64,000 nt of DNA from Pelagibacterales bacterium SAG-MED47 (GCA_014653355.1 JACWEO010000003.1:49279-113278), one strand, 5' to 3'; positions 38,082 to 49,101 are shown, numbered from the stretch's first letter. The notes: a model not told the origin generated them from the sequence alone. Numbers and translations: made by a program.

Positions 38082-38526
38082 TATAGTTACAATCATTATT
38101 TTAAATATTTCATATTCAAATGCTGATTTAAAATTTCCAAATAATTTAATTTTACCAGCAGAAGTAATCAAGATTCAGTTAGTAGGTCTAATGGATAATG
38201 ACAAAGATTTTAAAGACAGTGGGATTGAACAAACTTGGAATTTTGCTCATCCAAATAATAAAAAGAATACTGGCCCTTTACCAAACTTTAAAATGATGAT
38301 TAAAGGAAATTCTTACCAAATGTTAATTGATCATTTGAATCACAATATTACAGAGCTTGGAAGTAGTGACAAATGGGCTCAATTTGAAGTTATTATTTTA
38401 GATAAAAACAAAATTTATCATAAATTTAATTGGCAGGTTGAAAAATATACTATGGATGGACCCTTAAAAGACTGTTGGTTGACTACCATGGTATCTAATC
38501 CCATATCATTGGGAAGTTCAATTTGA
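38050..38526 (+). CDS. Secreted hypothetical protein
   Basis: Signal-peptide-like N-terminus (LISSIVTIIILNISYSNA); overlaps upstream gene by 32 nt. Confidence 0.6.
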   Translation: MMLKKLPLISSIVTIIILNISYSNADLKFPNNLILPAEVIKIQLVGLMDNDKDFKDSGIEQTWNFAHPNNKKNTGPLPNFKMMIKGNSYQMLIDHLNHNITELGSSDKWAQFEVIILDKNKIYHKFNWQVEKYTMDGPLKDCWLTTMVSNPISLGSSI

Positions 38527-38582
38527 TATTCTTAGATACAATTTTGTTTCGAAATGAATAAAAATTTAGTAGGAATCGCTTA

Positions 38583-41015
38583 ATGAAATCTAAAACAAAA
38601 GTAGTAGTTGTAGGTGGTGGAGTAGTAGGAGTCAGTGCACTTTATCATTTAGCTAAAAAAGGGTGGTCTGATGTAGTTCTTGTAGAGAGAAAAGAATTAA
38701 CTTCTGGATCAACTTGGCATGCTGCAGGATTATTACCACTTTTCAATATGAGCTACTCTGTAGGTCAATTACATAAATATGCAGTCGATCTATATAAAAA
38801 ATTAGAAGATGAGACAGGAAAGAATGTTGGATTTAGTGTTGTATCAAACATTCGTTTAGCAAGTACAAAAGATAGAATGGATGAATACCATCAATATGCG
38901 GGAGTAGCTAAAACTATTGGTGTCGATGTAAAATTTTTAACACCTCAACAAGTAAAAGAAATTTGGCCTTTATGTCATACTGATGATTTAGTAGGTGCTA
39001 TTCAACATCCTGAAGATGGCTATATCCAGCCTGCAGATTTAACCCAAGCACTTGCTACAGGTGCAAGAAATATGGGAGCCGAGATTTACAGAAATACTAC
39101 AGTGATTGCAATTAAGCAAAATAAAGAAGGATGGATTGTTGAAACAGACAAAGGATCGATTGAATGTGAACATATAATTTCTTGTTCAGGAAACTTTGCA
39201 AGACAAACTGGGGAAATGGTTGGATTAGATATTCCAGTGATTCCTGTTGAACATCAATATATTGTTACTGAACCTCATCCAGAAATTCAAAAAAGAAAAA
39301 AAGAAGGTCTTCCTGAAATGGGAGTACTAAGAGATAGTGATAGTAGATGGTATATGAGAGAAGAGGCTGGCGGATTAATATTAGGTCCTTACGAAGATGG
39401 TGCTCCTGCTTGTTATGTAGAGGGTCCATCTAAGAGTTCAGAATATGAATTATTTCAAGAAGATTTAGATAGACTTGCCCCCCACATAGAGGGAGCAATA
39501 CATAGAGTTCCTGCTTTTGGTGAAGTAGGAGTTAAAAAAGTTTATAATGGTGCAATTTGTTACACACCAGATGGAAATCCTATAGTTGGACCAGCATGGG
39601 GTTTGAAAAATTTTTGGATTAATGAAGGTCATAGTTTTGGAATTACTGCTGCTGGTGGAGCTGGTTGGCAATTAGCAGAATGGATAGTAGATGGAGAACC
39701 AACCATTGATATGCTAGGTGTTGAGCCAAGACGTTATGGAAACTACGCAACTAAATCTTATCTAAAAGCTAAAAATGAGGAGGCTTATAGCCATGTTTTT
39801 ATTACTCACTATCCGGATGAAGAGAGACCAGCTGCAAGACCTCTAAGAACTTCACCATGTTATGAAAGAATGAAAAATTTAGGTGCAGTATTTGGACAAA
39901 AATTTGGTTGGGAAAGACCAAACTTTTTTGCAACTGATGACATGGAGCAAAAAGATGATTGGTCTTTTAGAAGGTCTAAATGGTTTGATGCTATAAAAAA
40001 AGAGTGTCAAAATGTTAAAGAAAATGTTGGCCTTTTAGATATGACAGCATTTGCAAAATGTAGAATAAGAGGGCCAAAAGCAGAGGAATTTTTAGATTAT
40101 TTAGTAGCAAACAAGCTTCCAAAAAAAATTGGTAGAATAAATTTATGTCATGCTCTTAATACTAAAGGGGGTGTTCATTCAGAATTTACAATTATGAAAG
40201 AAGCTGAAAATAAATATTATCTTGTTTCAGCAGGTGCAAATTTAAGATTAGATCATGACTGGATTCAAAAATGGATGCCCACAGATGGCTCAGTTATATT
40301 TGAAGACTTAACAAATAGTACAGGAGTACTTGTTGTAGCAGGACCAAAAGCAAGAGAATTAATGCAAAGGGTTTCTACAGATGATTTTTTAGGAGAAAAC
40401 TTTAAATGGTTAACAGCCAAAAATGTTAACGTCGGGTATGCTCCTGTTAATGCTATGAGAGTAAACTTTGTTGGTGAATTAGGCTGGGAACTTCATCATC
40501 CAGTTGAGTATCAAAACCATATATTCGATAAATTAATGGAAGAAGGAAAAGATTTAGGAATTAAACCTTTTGGAATAAGAGCAATGAATAGCTTGAGACT
40601 TGAAAAATCTTACAAATTAGTTGGTACAGAATTATCTATTGAGTATTCGCCATATGAATCTGGTTTAGATAGATTTATTCATCCTAATAAAGGTAATTTT
40701 ATTGGGCTTGAGGCTTTAAATAAATGGAGAGAAAAAGGTTTTGATAATAAATTAGTTACACTAGAAGTTCATAATACAACAGACTCGGATGTTTTAGGAA
40801 ACAATCCTATTTACAAAGATGACAAAGTTGTAGGAAGAGCTACAGGTGGTGAATATGGATTTAGACTAGACAAATCTATAGCTTTAGCAATGGTGAAACC
40901 TGATCTTGCTAATGTTGGTGAAAAACTTAAAGTTGATATATTGGGAAAAATGTATGAAGCTACAATTTTAGAAGAAAGTCCATACGATGTTGAAAATAAA
41001 TTATTGAGAGCTTAA
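38583..41015 (+). CDS. Dimethylglycine/sarcosine dehydrogenase-like FAD + GcvT-domain enzyme
   Basis: N-terminal [37 protein letters not shown]-terminal GcvT domain; 810 aa as in DMGDH-type enzymes. Confidence 0.88.
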   Translation: MKSKTKVVVVGGGVVGVSALYHLAKKGWSDVVLVERKELTSGSTWHAAGLLPLFNMSYSVGQLHKYAVDLYKKLEDETGKNVGFSVVSNIRLASTKDRMDEYHQYAGVAKTIGVDVKFLTPQQVKEIWPLCHTDDLVGAIQHPEDGYIQPADLTQALATGARNMGAEIYRNTTVIAIKQNKEGWIVETDKGSIECEHIISCSGNFARQTGEMVGLDIPVIPVEHQYIVTEPHPEIQKRKKEGLPEMGVLRDSDSRWYMREEAGGLILGPYEDGAPACYVEGPSKSSEYELFQEDLDRLAPHIEGAIHRVPAFGEVGVKKVYNGAICYTPDGNPIVGPAWGLKNFWINEGHSFGITAAGGAGWQLAEWIVDGEPTIDMLGVEPRRYGNYATKSYLKAKNEEAYSHVFITHYPDEERPAARPLRTSPCYERMKNLGAVFGQKFGWERPNFFATDDMEQKDDWSFRRSKWFDAIKKECQNVKENVGLLDMTAFAKCRIRGPKAEEFLDYLVANKLPKKIGRINLCHALNTKGGVHSEFTIMKEAENKYYLVSAGANLRLDHDWIQKWMPTDGSVIFEDLTNSTGVLVVAGPKARELMQRVSTDDFLGENFKWLTAKNVNVGYAPVNAMRVNFVGELGWELHHPVEYQNHIFDKLMEEGKDLGIKPFGIRAMNSLRLEKSYKLVGTELSIEYSPYESGLDRFIHPNKGNFIGLEALNKWREKGFDNKLVTLEVHNTTDSDVLGNNPIYKDDKVVGRATGGEYGFRLDKSIALAMVKPDLANVGEKLKVDILGKMYEATILEESPYDVENKLLRA

Positions 41016-41764
41016 TGAAAATTTTAGTCGCAGTAAAAAGAGTTATTGATTACAATGTTCAAATTAGAGTTAAAGAGGACAATACAGGCGTAGTCACTGA
41101 TAATGTTAAGATGTCAACAAATCCTCCAGATGATAATGCCATTGAAGAAGCAGTAAAAATTAAAGAGTCCGGAAAAGCAACTGAAGTTATAGCCGTCACC
41201 ATTGGGGAAGAGAAAGCTCAAGAGACAGTTCGTAAAGCTCTAGCTGTAGGTGCTGACAAAGGTATACTCGTTAAAACAGAGGGGATTTTAGAACCATTAG
41301 CAGTTTCTAAACTTTTACAAAAAATTGTTGAAAAAGAAAAACCAGACTTAGTTTTTATGGGCAAACAAGCAATTGATGATGACTGTAATCAAACTGGTCA
41401 AATGTTAAGCGCATTACTCAATTGGCCCCAAGCAACTTTTGCATCTAAGATTGAGATTAAAGATAAATCCTTAGAAGTTACAAGAGAAATTGATGAAGGA
41501 TTAGAAACAATCGAAATAAATCTTCCAGCAATTGTTACATGTGATCTAAGATTAAATGAACCTAGATATGCTTCATTACCAAATATAATGAAAGCTAAAA
41601 AGAAGCCAATTGAACAAATAAATGCGTCAGAATTAGGGGTAGATATAACTCCAAGAATCGAGCAAACTAAAGTTGAAGAACCACCTAAGAGAAAAGCGGG
41701 AATAAAAGTTTCTAGTGTGGCTGAACTTGTTCAAAAACTAAAAAATGAAGCAAAGGTAATATAA
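41015..41764 (+). CDS. etfB: Electron transfer flavoprotein subunit beta
   Basis: [22 protein letters not shown]-beta signature [43 protein letters not shown]. Confidence 0.96.
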   Translation: MKILVAVKRVIDYNVQIRVKEDNTGVVTDNVKMSTNPPDDNAIEEAVKIKESGKATEVIAVTIGEEKAQETVRKALAVGADKGILVKTEGILEPLAVSKLLQKIVEKEKPDLVFMGKQAIDDDCNQTGQMLSALLNWPQATFASKIEIKDKSLEVTREIDEGLETIEINLPAIVTCDLRLNEPRYASLPNIMKAKKKPIEQINASELGVDITPRIEQTKVEEPPKRKAGIKVSSVAELVQKLKNEAKVI

Positions 41765-42718
41765 ATGTCAGTTTTATTAATCGCAGAGCACAACAATAAA
41801 GAACTTAAACCTTTTACACTTAATGCAGCAACAGCAGCTTCTCAAATAGATACTGACGTTCATGCGGTAATTATTGGTCACAATTGTGAAGAAGCAGCTA
41901 AAGCACTTTCAAAATTAGAATTAGTTAAAAAAGTGATTCAAGTCGAAGCTCCTCACTATGAAAATTTTGTTGCTGAAAATTTTGCGCCAGTAATTGTAAA
42001 GTTATCAGAAAATTATTCTCACATTGTTTCTTCTGCAAATACTTTTGGAAAAAATTTAATGCCAAGAATTGCTGCGGCAGTAGATACTTCTCAAATTAGT
42101 GATATTACAAAAGTAATTTCTAACGATACTTTTTTAAGACCAATTTATGCCGGAAATGCTTTTGCAACAGTCAAAAGTAAAGATAAAAAAAAATGTGTTA
42201 CAATAAGACCCACTTCATTTGATCCTTGTGAAAGTTCGGGTGGTTCAGCACCTATTGAAAAAGCTGAAGCAGGTGAAGAATTTGTACTAACAAAATTTAT
42301 AAAAAGAGAAGAAATTAAATCTGATAGACCTGAACTTGGAACTGCTAGAGTAGTTGTTTCAGGTGGTAGAGGAATGCAGAGCGGCGATAATTTTAAATTA
42401 ATTACATCATTGGCTGATAAATTAAATGCAGCGATTGGGGCTTCTAGAGCAGCTGTTGATGCGGGTTATATAAGCAATGATCATCAAGTTGGACAAACAG
42501 GTAAAGTTGTAGTGCCAGATTTATATATTGCTGTAGGTATATCTGGAGCTATTCAACATTTAGCTGGAATGAAAGAAAGCAAAATAATAGTTGCAATCAA
42601 TAAGGATGGCGAAGCACCAATTTTTAGTGTTGCTGATTATGGTCTTGAAGCTGATCTTTTCGAAGCACTTCCTCAACTCTTAGAGGAATTGAACAAATTA
42701 AACACTATACAAAAATAA
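41765..42718 (+). CDS. etfA: Electron transfer flavoprotein subunit alpha
   Basis: Terminal signature LYIAVGISGAIQHLAGMKESKIIVAINKDGEAPIFSVADYGLEADLFE. Confidence 0.97.
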   Translation: MSVLLIAEHNNKELKPFTLNAATAASQIDTDVHAVIIGHNCEEAAKALSKLELVKKVIQVEAPHYENFVAENFAPVIVKLSENYSHIVSSANTFGKNLMPRIAAAVDTSQISDITKVISNDTFLRPIYAGNAFATVKSKDKKKCVTIRPTSFDPCESSGGSAPIEKAEAGEEFVLTKFIKREEIKSDRPELGTARVVVSGGRGMQSGDNFKLITSLADKLNAAIGASRAAVDAGYISNDHQVGQTGKVVVPDLYIAVGISGAIQHLAGMKESKIIVAINKDGEAPIFSVADYGLEADLFEALPQLLEELNKLNTIQK

Positions 42719-42741
42719 TATAATCTGTAAAAAATTAACTT

Positions 42742-44361
42742 ATGTCCAGAGAGACAATGGAATATGATGTTGTGATAATAGGTGGTGGACCATCCGGTCT
42801 ATCAACAGCTATTAAACTTAAACAGCTTGATTCAAATTTAAATGTTTGTTTACTAGAAAAAGCATCAGAAATAGGTGCACATATTTTGAGTGGAAATGTT
42901 TTTGAGACTAGAGCATTAGATGAATTAATTCCTAATTGGAAGGAATTAAACTCACCTATTAAAACTAAGGTTAGTAAAGAAAAATTCTTATTTTTAGGAA
43001 AAACAAAATCATTAAGCTGGCCAACTTGGCTTTTACCCTCGGTTCAACAAAATCATAAAAATTATATTATCAGTCTTGCAAACTTATGCAGATGGCTTGC
43101 TGAACAAGCTGAAGCATTAGGTGTTGAGATTTTTCCAGGGTTCCCAGCTAGTGAAATTTTATATAATGAGGATGGCTCTGTCAAAGGAGTAGCAACTCAA
43201 GATATGGGTATAGATAAAGAAGGAAATAAAAAAGATAGTTTTGAACCAGGTATTGAACTTTTAGGTAAAGTAACAGTCTTTGCCGAAGGTTGTAGAGGTC
43301 ATTTGGGAAAACAGTTAATTAAAAATTTTGAGCTAGATAAAGGCAAAGATCCTCAACAATATGGCATTGGTTTCAAAGAAATTTGGGAAATAGATGAGAA
43401 AAATCATGAAGAAGGAATGGTAATGCACACCGCTGGATGGCCGCTAGATAAAAACACATATGGTGGAAGTTTTATCTATCATGCTGAAAATAAGCAGGTT
43501 TTTTTAGGATATGTAATTGGTTTGGATTATAAAAATCCACATTTATCTCCGTTTGATGAATTTCAGAGATTTAAAACTCATCCTGCAATTAAAAAGATTG
43601 TTGAAGGTGGAAAAAGAATTTCTTATGGAGCTAGAGCTTTAATTGAGGGAGGATTTCAAAGTTTACCTAAAATGTTTATGCGAGGGGCACTATTAGTTGG
43701 ATGTGATGCTGGTACATTGAATATGCCAAAAATTAAAGGATCACATACTGCAATGAAAAGTGGAATTATTGCAGCAGAAGCAATTCATGAACACATAAAG
43801 GATAAAAAAGATTTATCAATCTTTGAAGAAAAATTTAAAAATAGTTGGTTACATGAAGAATTATATAAAGCTAGGAATGTAAAGCCGAGTTTTAGTTGGG
43901 GATTAATATTTGGTATTATTTTCACAGGAATAGACCAAATCTTATTTAGAGGTAAATTACCATTTACTCTTAAGCACAAACATACAGATCACGAAACTTT
44001 AAAACCTGCAAATGAAATGCCAAAAATTGATTATCCAAAGCCAGATAATGTAATTACTTTTGATAAGACAAGTTCAGTTTATTTGACAGGAACAAATCAT
44101 TCAGACAATCAACCTGTTCATTTACAATTAAAAGATCCAAATTTACCTATTAGATATACGTTAGAAAAATTTGATGAACCAGCACAAAGATATTGTCCAG
44201 CAGGTGTATATGAAATTCAGAAAGAAAATGAAGTAAATAAATTTGTAATCAATGCTCAGAATTGTATTCATTGTAAAACCTGTGATATTAAAGAGCCTTC
44301 TCAAAATATTAATTGGGTAACACCAGAGGGTGGTGGCGGCCCTAAATATGGAAATATGTAG
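42742..44361 (+). CDS. Electron transfer flavoprotein-ubiquinone oxidoreductase
   Basis: FAD domain DVVIIGGGPSGLSTAIKLKQ and C-terminal 4Fe-4S CPAGVYEI...NCIHCKTCDIKEPSQNINWVTPEGGGGPKY. Confidence 0.96.
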   Translation: MSRETMEYDVVIIGGGPSGLSTAIKLKQLDSNLNVCLLEKASEIGAHILSGNVFETRALDELIPNWKELNSPIKTKVSKEKFLFLGKTKSLSWPTWLLPSVQQNHKNYIISLANLCRWLAEQAEALGVEIFPGFPASEILYNEDGSVKGVATQDMGIDKEGNKKDSFEPGIELLGKVTVFAEGCRGHLGKQLIKNFELDKGKDPQQYGIGFKEIWEIDEKNHEEGMVMHTAGWPLDKNTYGGSFIYHAENKQVFLGYVIGLDYKNPHLSPFDEFQRFKTHPAIKKIVEGGKRISYGARALIEGGFQSLPKMFMRGALLVGCDAGTLNMPKIKGSHTAMKSGIIAAEAIHEHIKDKKDLSIFEEKFKNSWLHEELYKARNVKPSFSWGLIFGIIFTGIDQILFRGKLPFTLKHKHTDHETLKPANEMPKIDYPKPDNVITFDKTSSVYLTGTNHSDNQPVHLQLKDPNLPIRYTLEKFDEPAQRYCPAGVYEIQKENEVNKFVINAQNCIHCKTCDIKEPSQNINWVTPEGGGGPKYGNM

Positions 44362-44736
44362 CTAAGAAAGATCTATTGCAAATTTTTTTAAAGTTTCAAT
44401 AGGCAAAATTTTTAAAGTATTTTCATGGGTTCTTTTTAAAAAAATTGGACATCCTTTTCCAGCTTCTACTGCTCTTGCATACCAAGTGGCACAAATACAC
44501 CAGCCATCTCCATCTTTAAGCCCTGGAAACCCAAATTCTGGATGAGGTGTAATTAAATCATTACCAGCTTCTTTACACCATTCTAAAAATTCAGTAGTTA
44601 CTTTTGCACATACAGTATGTAAACCACGGTCATTCTCATCTGTGTTACAACAACCATCTCTGTACCATCCAGTTAAAGGGTCTAAAGAACACTCTTCTAG
44701 ACTTTCACCTAGAACATTTTTTTGGTTTTTGTTCAT
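44362..44736 (-). CDS. DUF2237 family protein
   Basis: NVLGESLEECSLDPLTGWYRDGCCNTDENDRGLHTVCAKVTTEFL...GDGWCICATWY. Confidence 0.85.
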   Translation of the reverse strand: MNKNQKNVLGESLEECSLDPLTGWYRDGCCNTDENDRGLHTVCAKVTTEFLEWCKEAGNDLITPHPEFGFPGLKDGDGWCICATWYARAVEAGKGCPIFLKRTHENTLKILPIETLKKFAIDLS

Positions 44737-45204
44737 TTATATTTTTGTAGGATTCGGTTGACCTTTATAAACTTTTTCTGGATCAAATTTTTTTTCTTTT
44801 TCAGTAAAATTCATTTCTACTTCTCTACCATTATCTATTGGTCCTAAAGGGATAGATCTATAAAAACAAGATCGATAACCTACATGGCAGCTTGATCCTT
44901 CTCCAATATCAACAGTTAACCATATTGAGTCTTGATCATCATCAATTCTAATTTCAGTAACTTTTTGCGTAAAGCCACTTGTTTTACCTTTATGCCATAA
45001 TGCATTTCTTGATCTACTAAAATAATGAGCTTCCTTTGTTTCAATTGTTTTTTTTAAAGCTTCAACATTCATGTATCCGTGCATTAAAATTTCTTTTGTT
45101 TTAGCACACATCGTAATGACTGGAATAAGCCCATCATTATCAAATTTTGGAGAAAGGAGATTCCCTTCCTCGATTTCAAGTACATTTTCTCTTTTTTTGA
45201 ACAT
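44737..45204 (-). CDS. hisI: Phosphoribosyl-AMP cyclohydrolase
   Basis: MHGYMNVEALKKTIETKEAHYFSRSRNALWHKGKTSGFTQKV; CHVGYRSCFYR. Confidence 0.95.
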   Translation of the reverse strand: MFKKRENVLEIEEGNLLSPKFDNDGLIPVITMCAKTKEILMHGYMNVEALKKTIETKEAHYFSRSRNALWHKGKTSGFTQKVTEIRIDDDQDSIWLTVDIGEGSSCHVGYRSCFYRSIPLGPIDNGREVEMNFTEKEKKFDPEKVYKGQPNPTKI

Positions 45205-45280
45205 AAATGGTAATTTTGTAGCACATATATAGATATATTAAATATTTTAAAAATGTGCATTTATAGGTATAAAACTCCTC

Positions 45281-45895
45281 ATGAAATTGGTTAAAGATAT
45301 AGATAATAACGAAAATTCAAAAAAAATTTCAGACAAAGAAGCTGAAGAGGCATTCAAGACAATATTATCTTGGATGGGAGAGGATCCTAATAGAGAAGGA
45401 TTGTTAGAAACACCTAAAAGAGTTGTTAAAGCATTTAAAGAATATTTTAAAGGCTACAAAGAGGATCCAGCACAAATTTTAGATAAAACTTTTGGTGACG
45501 TTGACGGTTATGACGATATGGTTGTTCAAAAAAATATTTCAGTGCAAAGTCATTGTGAGCATCATATGGCTCCTATTATTGGAAAAGCTCATGTAGCTTA
45601 TATTCCAAAAGAAAGAGTGGTTGGGTTAAGTAAATTAGCTAGAGTTGTTGACGTATTTTCAAAAAGATTGCAAACCCAAGAAAGATTAACTATGCAGATT
45701 GCGAATACCCTTATGGAATCTTTAGATGCAAAAGGAGTAGCTGTAACAATAGATTCCACTCATCAGTGTATGACTATGAGAGGTATTAAAAAAGAACAAG
45801 CTACAACAGTAACAAACTATTACTTAGGTCAATTTAAAGAAGACCTTAGTTATCAAAACAGATACCTAAGATTTATTAGCATAACAAAAGATTAA
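45281..45895 (+). CDS. folE: GTP cyclohydrolase I
   Basis: SHCEHHMAPIIGKAHVAYIP, GLSKLARVVDVFSKRLQTQERLT, HQCMTMRGI. Confidence 0.97.
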   Translation: MKLVKDIDNNENSKKISDKEAEEAFKTILSWMGEDPNREGLLETPKRVVKAFKEYFKGYKEDPAQILDKTFGDVDGYDDMVVQKNISVQSHCEHHMAPIIGKAHVAYIPKERVVGLSKLARVVDVFSKRLQTQERLTMQIANTLMESLDAKGVAVTIDSTHQCMTMRGIKKEQATTVTNYYLGQFKEDLSYQNRYLRFISITKD

Positions 45896-45896
45896 A

Positions 45897-46898
45897 GTGT
45901 CTGATCAATTTAAAGCATTAATTTTAAATCAAAAAGGTGAAGAGTTTACCCGTGAGGTAAAATCAATAGATAAAAGTTTTTTAAAGCACGGGGATGTTAC
46001 TATTAAAGTAGATTACTCAGATCTCAATTTTAAAGATGGGATGATCTTAAAAAATGGCGGAAGATTAGTTAAAGAGTTTCCTCACATCCCAGGCATTGAT
46101 TTCTCAGGGACAGTTTTAGAAAGTGAAAATTCAAATTTTAAAGAAGGTGATGAAGTAATCTTAACAGGATTTAGAGTAGGTGAAATTTTTTATGGTGGAT
46201 ACTCTCAAGTTGCAAAAGTTAATGGAGATTTTTTAGTTAAAAAACCAAAAAATTTAACTAGTAAACAAGCAATGATACTTGGTACTGCTGGTTTTACATC
46301 ATTAATGAGTGCTTTTGCAATTAAAGCAAGAGAAGAAATATTACTTGGAGAAAAAGTAAATAATGTTTTAGTAACTGGAGCAACAGGTGGTGTTGGAAGT
46401 GTTGCAGTGATTGCATTAAATAAAATGGGATACAATGTTACTGCAGTTACAGGAAAAGATTCTAAAGCAGATTATTTAAAATCTTTAGGTGCTAAAACTG
46501 TTGTAAATCGAGCTGAATTTGACAAAGATCCAAGACTTATAGATAAAGGTTTATGGGATGGTGTTGTAGATACCGTTGGTGGAAAGATATTAGCTAACGC
46601 AATAGTTCAAACTAATCCAAATGGAATTATAGCAGTTTGTGGAAATGCAAATACTAACGAACTTAATACAAGTGTTATCCCCTTCATGCTTCGAGGAATT
46701 AAACTTTGGGGAATGGACTCAGCAAACTGTAGTATTAAAAGAAGAGAATTTATTTGGAGTGAAGCTGCAAATTTAATTGATTTTGACTTACTAGAAAAAT
46801 CTATTCAAACAGTTAGCTTGGAAGAGTTAATCGAAACTTATCCTAAAATATTAAAAGGTGAAATTTCAGGAAGAGTTTTGGTTGACCTTAATAAATAA
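45897..46898 (+). CDS. acuI: Acrylyl-CoA reductase AcuI/YhdH-type MDR oxidoreductase (GTG start)
   Basis: YSDLNFKDGMILKNGGRLVKEFPHIPGIDFSGTV, VTGATGGVGSVAVIALNKMGYNVTAVTGK. Confidence 0.88.
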   Translation: MSDQFKALILNQKGEEFTREVKSIDKSFLKHGDVTIKVDYSDLNFKDGMILKNGGRLVKEFPHIPGIDFSGTVLESENSNFKEGDEVILTGFRVGEIFYGGYSQVAKVNGDFLVKKPKNLTSKQAMILGTAGFTSLMSAFAIKAREEILLGEKVNNVLVTGATGGVGSVAVIALNKMGYNVTAVTGKDSKADYLKSLGAKTVVNRAEFDKDPRLIDKGLWDGVVDTVGGKILANAIVQTNPNGIIAVCGNANTNELNTSVIPFMLRGIKLWGMDSANCSIKRREFIWSEAANLIDFDLLEKSIQTVSLEELIETYPKILKGEISGRVLVDLNK

Positions 46899-47788
46899 TG
46901 GATTGGGATAAATTAAAGATATTTCACGCAGTTGCAGAGGCAGGAAGTTTCACCAATGCAACGGTAAATTTAAATCTTAGTCAATCAGCGATCAGTAGAC
47001 AAATCCAATCGTTAGAACAAGATTTAAAAGTTCAATTATTTGAACGACACGCAAGAGGTCTAACTCTCACAGAGAATGGTGAATATGTATTCAAAACGGC
47101 CCATGAGGTGATTAGTAAGTTAAAAGAAGTAGAAACATCATTAGGAGATCAAAAAAACAAACCTACAGGTAAATTAACCATCACAACTGTAAGAAGCTTT
47201 GGAACTCACTGGCTAACTCCAAGAATTCAAGAATTTATGAGACTAAATCCTGAAATCGAGATAGAGCTGGTTTTTGACGATAAAGAGTTAGATTTGAGTA
47301 CAAGACAAGCAGATATAGGTATTTTTATGAGAAGACCAAAACAGCTTAATTATATTCAAAAAAAACTCGTTGATATTAAGTACTTTATATATGGCTCTAA
47401 TAAATATTTAGAAAAATACGGAATGCCCAAAACAATTGGTGATTTAAACAAGCATAAATTCATCTCATTTGGAAAAGGTGCTCCATCTCCAGTTTATAAT
47501 CCTGATTGGGCTTTAAAATTAGGCATGCATGATGGTAAAAAAAGAAAAACAATAATGAAAGTAAATAGTGTAATGGGACTACTTTTAGCTGTTGAGTCTG
47601 GAGTTGGCCTAGCTGCTTTGCCTGAATATTTGGTAAGTAATTCAAGCAAAGTTATAAAAGTATTACCTAAATCAGAGGGCCCAATAACTGAAGCACATTT
47701 CGTTTATCCCCAATCCCTAAAAAATACTGCCAGAGTTCAAGCTTTTAGAAACTTTCTTTTTAGTAAAATAGGCGACTGGGTAGCTTAA
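46898..47788 (+). CDS. LysR family transcriptional regulator
   Basis: N-terminal wHTH: FHAVAEAGSFTNATVNLNLSQSAISRQIQSLEQDLKVQLFERHARGLTLT. Confidence 0.95.
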   Translation: MDWDKLKIFHAVAEAGSFTNATVNLNLSQSAISRQIQSLEQDLKVQLFERHARGLTLTENGEYVFKTAHEVISKLKEVETSLGDQKNKPTGKLTITTVRSFGTHWLTPRIQEFMRLNPEIEIELVFDDKELDLSTRQADIGIFMRRPKQLNYIQKKLVDIKYFIYGSNKYLEKYGMPKTIGDLNKHKFISFGKGAPSPVYNPDWALKLGMHDGKKRKTIMKVNSVMGLLLAVESGVGLAALPEYLVSNSSKVIKVLPKSEGPITEAHFVYPQSLKNTARVQAFRNFLFSKIGDWVA

Positions 47789-47810
47789 TCTTCCTGCGAC
47801 ACTATTGCGA

Positions 47811-47846
47811 TTGATAATCATTATCATTGCGAATAATTATCATTTT
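47811..47846. promoter_or_regulatory. Fur-box-like iron-regulatory site
   Basis: ttgataatcattatcattgcgaataattatcatttt: overlapping GATAATNATTATC-type repeats directly upstream of an iron ABC SBP. Confidence 0.72.
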
Positions 47847-47883
47847 CAATTACTAATATGCGGAATAACAGAAAAAGTAAAAA

Positions 47884-48912
47884 ATGAGGAAAATTTCAAT
47901 TTTAACGCTAATTGCATCAATATTTGTTTCAACTTTTGCGGTTGCTAACGAAGTTAACGTATTTAATACTAGGCATTACAAGGCTGATGCAGAACTTTAT
48001 TCTAAGTTCACAAGTATGACTGGAATTAAAGTTAATCTAATTAATGGAAAATCAGGAGCACTTGAAAAAAGAATAATTGAAGAGGGCGCAGATTCATCTG
48101 CAGATCTTTATATTACTGCTGATGCTGGAAGATGTGGTGCTATGGATGCAAAAGGTCATCTTCAAGGTGGCTTAACATCTGCTGCTATAAAAGCTGCTGT
48201 TCCAAAAAGCTTTAGAACAAGTAAATGGGTTGGAATAGCAAAAAGAGCTAGAATAATTTATTATTCACCTGAAAGAGTTACTGGTGCTGAATTATCTGGA
48301 ATGTCTTATGAAGGTCTAGCTGATCCTAAATGGAAAGGAAGATTAGTAATAAGAAAATCTAGCAACATATATAACAAATCTCTTGTAGCTTCATTAATTG
48401 AAAATAATGGAAAAAAAGCTACAGCTGAATGGGCAAAAGGAGTTGTTGCAAACATGGCTAGAGACTCTAAAGGAAATGATAGAGCTCAGATCATGGCAGT
48501 AGCAGCAGGAGAAGCTGATATTGCAGTAGCTAACACTTATTACTTAGCTCTAATGCTGTCTGGTAAAAAAGGTGCTGAACAACAAACAGCAGCTAAAAAA
48601 GTAAAAGCTTTCTTTCCTAATCAAAATGGCAGAGGAACGCACATGAATGTTAGTTGTGCAGCCTTAGTAAAAGGAGCACCGAATAAAGATAATGCTGTTA
48701 AACTTGTAGAATTTTTATTAACTCCACAATCTCAAGAGCACTTTACTAACAATACATTTGAGTTTCCAATGATTGATGGTGTTTCACCAAGTCCATTAGT
48801 AGTAAATAACTTAGGATTAGATTTTCAACAAGACATGAAAACTAAACTAGCTTCTTATGGAAAAAATCAAGCTGCTGCATTAGAAGTAATGACAGCTGCT
48901 GGTTGGAAGTAA
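47884..48912 (+). CDS. Fe(3+) ABC transporter substrate-binding protein (FutA/FbpA-like)
   Basis: Signal peptide; NEVNVFNTRHYKADAELYSKFTSMTGIKVNLINGKSGALEKRI; DLYITADAGR. Confidence 0.92.
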   Translation: MRKISILTLIASIFVSTFAVANEVNVFNTRHYKADAELYSKFTSMTGIKVNLINGKSGALEKRIIEEGADSSADLYITADAGRCGAMDAKGHLQGGLTSAAIKAAVPKSFRTSKWVGIAKRARIIYYSPERVTGAELSGMSYEGLADPKWKGRLVIRKSSNIYNKSLVASLIENNGKKATAEWAKGVVANMARDSKGNDRAQIMAVAAGEADIAVANTYYLALMLSGKKGAEQQTAAKKVKAFFPNQNGRGTHMNVSCAALVKGAPNKDNAVKLVEFLLTPQSQEHFTNNTFEFPMIDGVSPSPLVVNNLGLDFQQDMKTKLASYGKNQAAALEVMTAAGWK

Positions 48913-48919
48913 ACAAATA

Positions 48920-49090
48920 ATGAAAGAAGAAAAAAAATTTATGTCTGATATTGATTTAAATAAGTCTTCCAGTGCATGTTCCCCATGTAAACAGGAGTGT
49001 GAAAAAATCAATAAAAGACTAAATAAAAGAAAACTAGAAGAAATTGAATCTAAGGAAGTTCCGCATCTCCTTAAAGTATTTAATTTTTAA
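48920..49090 (+). CDS. Unannotated 56-aa Cys-containing small protein
   Basis: My translation: MKEEKKFMSDIDLNKSSSACSPCKQECEKINKRLNKRKLEEIESKEVPHLLKVFNF; starts 8 nt after the SBP stop. Confidence 0.6.
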   Translation: MKEEKKFMSDIDLNKSSSACSPCKQECEKINKRLNKRKLEEIESKEVPHLLKVFNF

Positions 49091-49101
49091 TTTTTCTTTC
49101 T

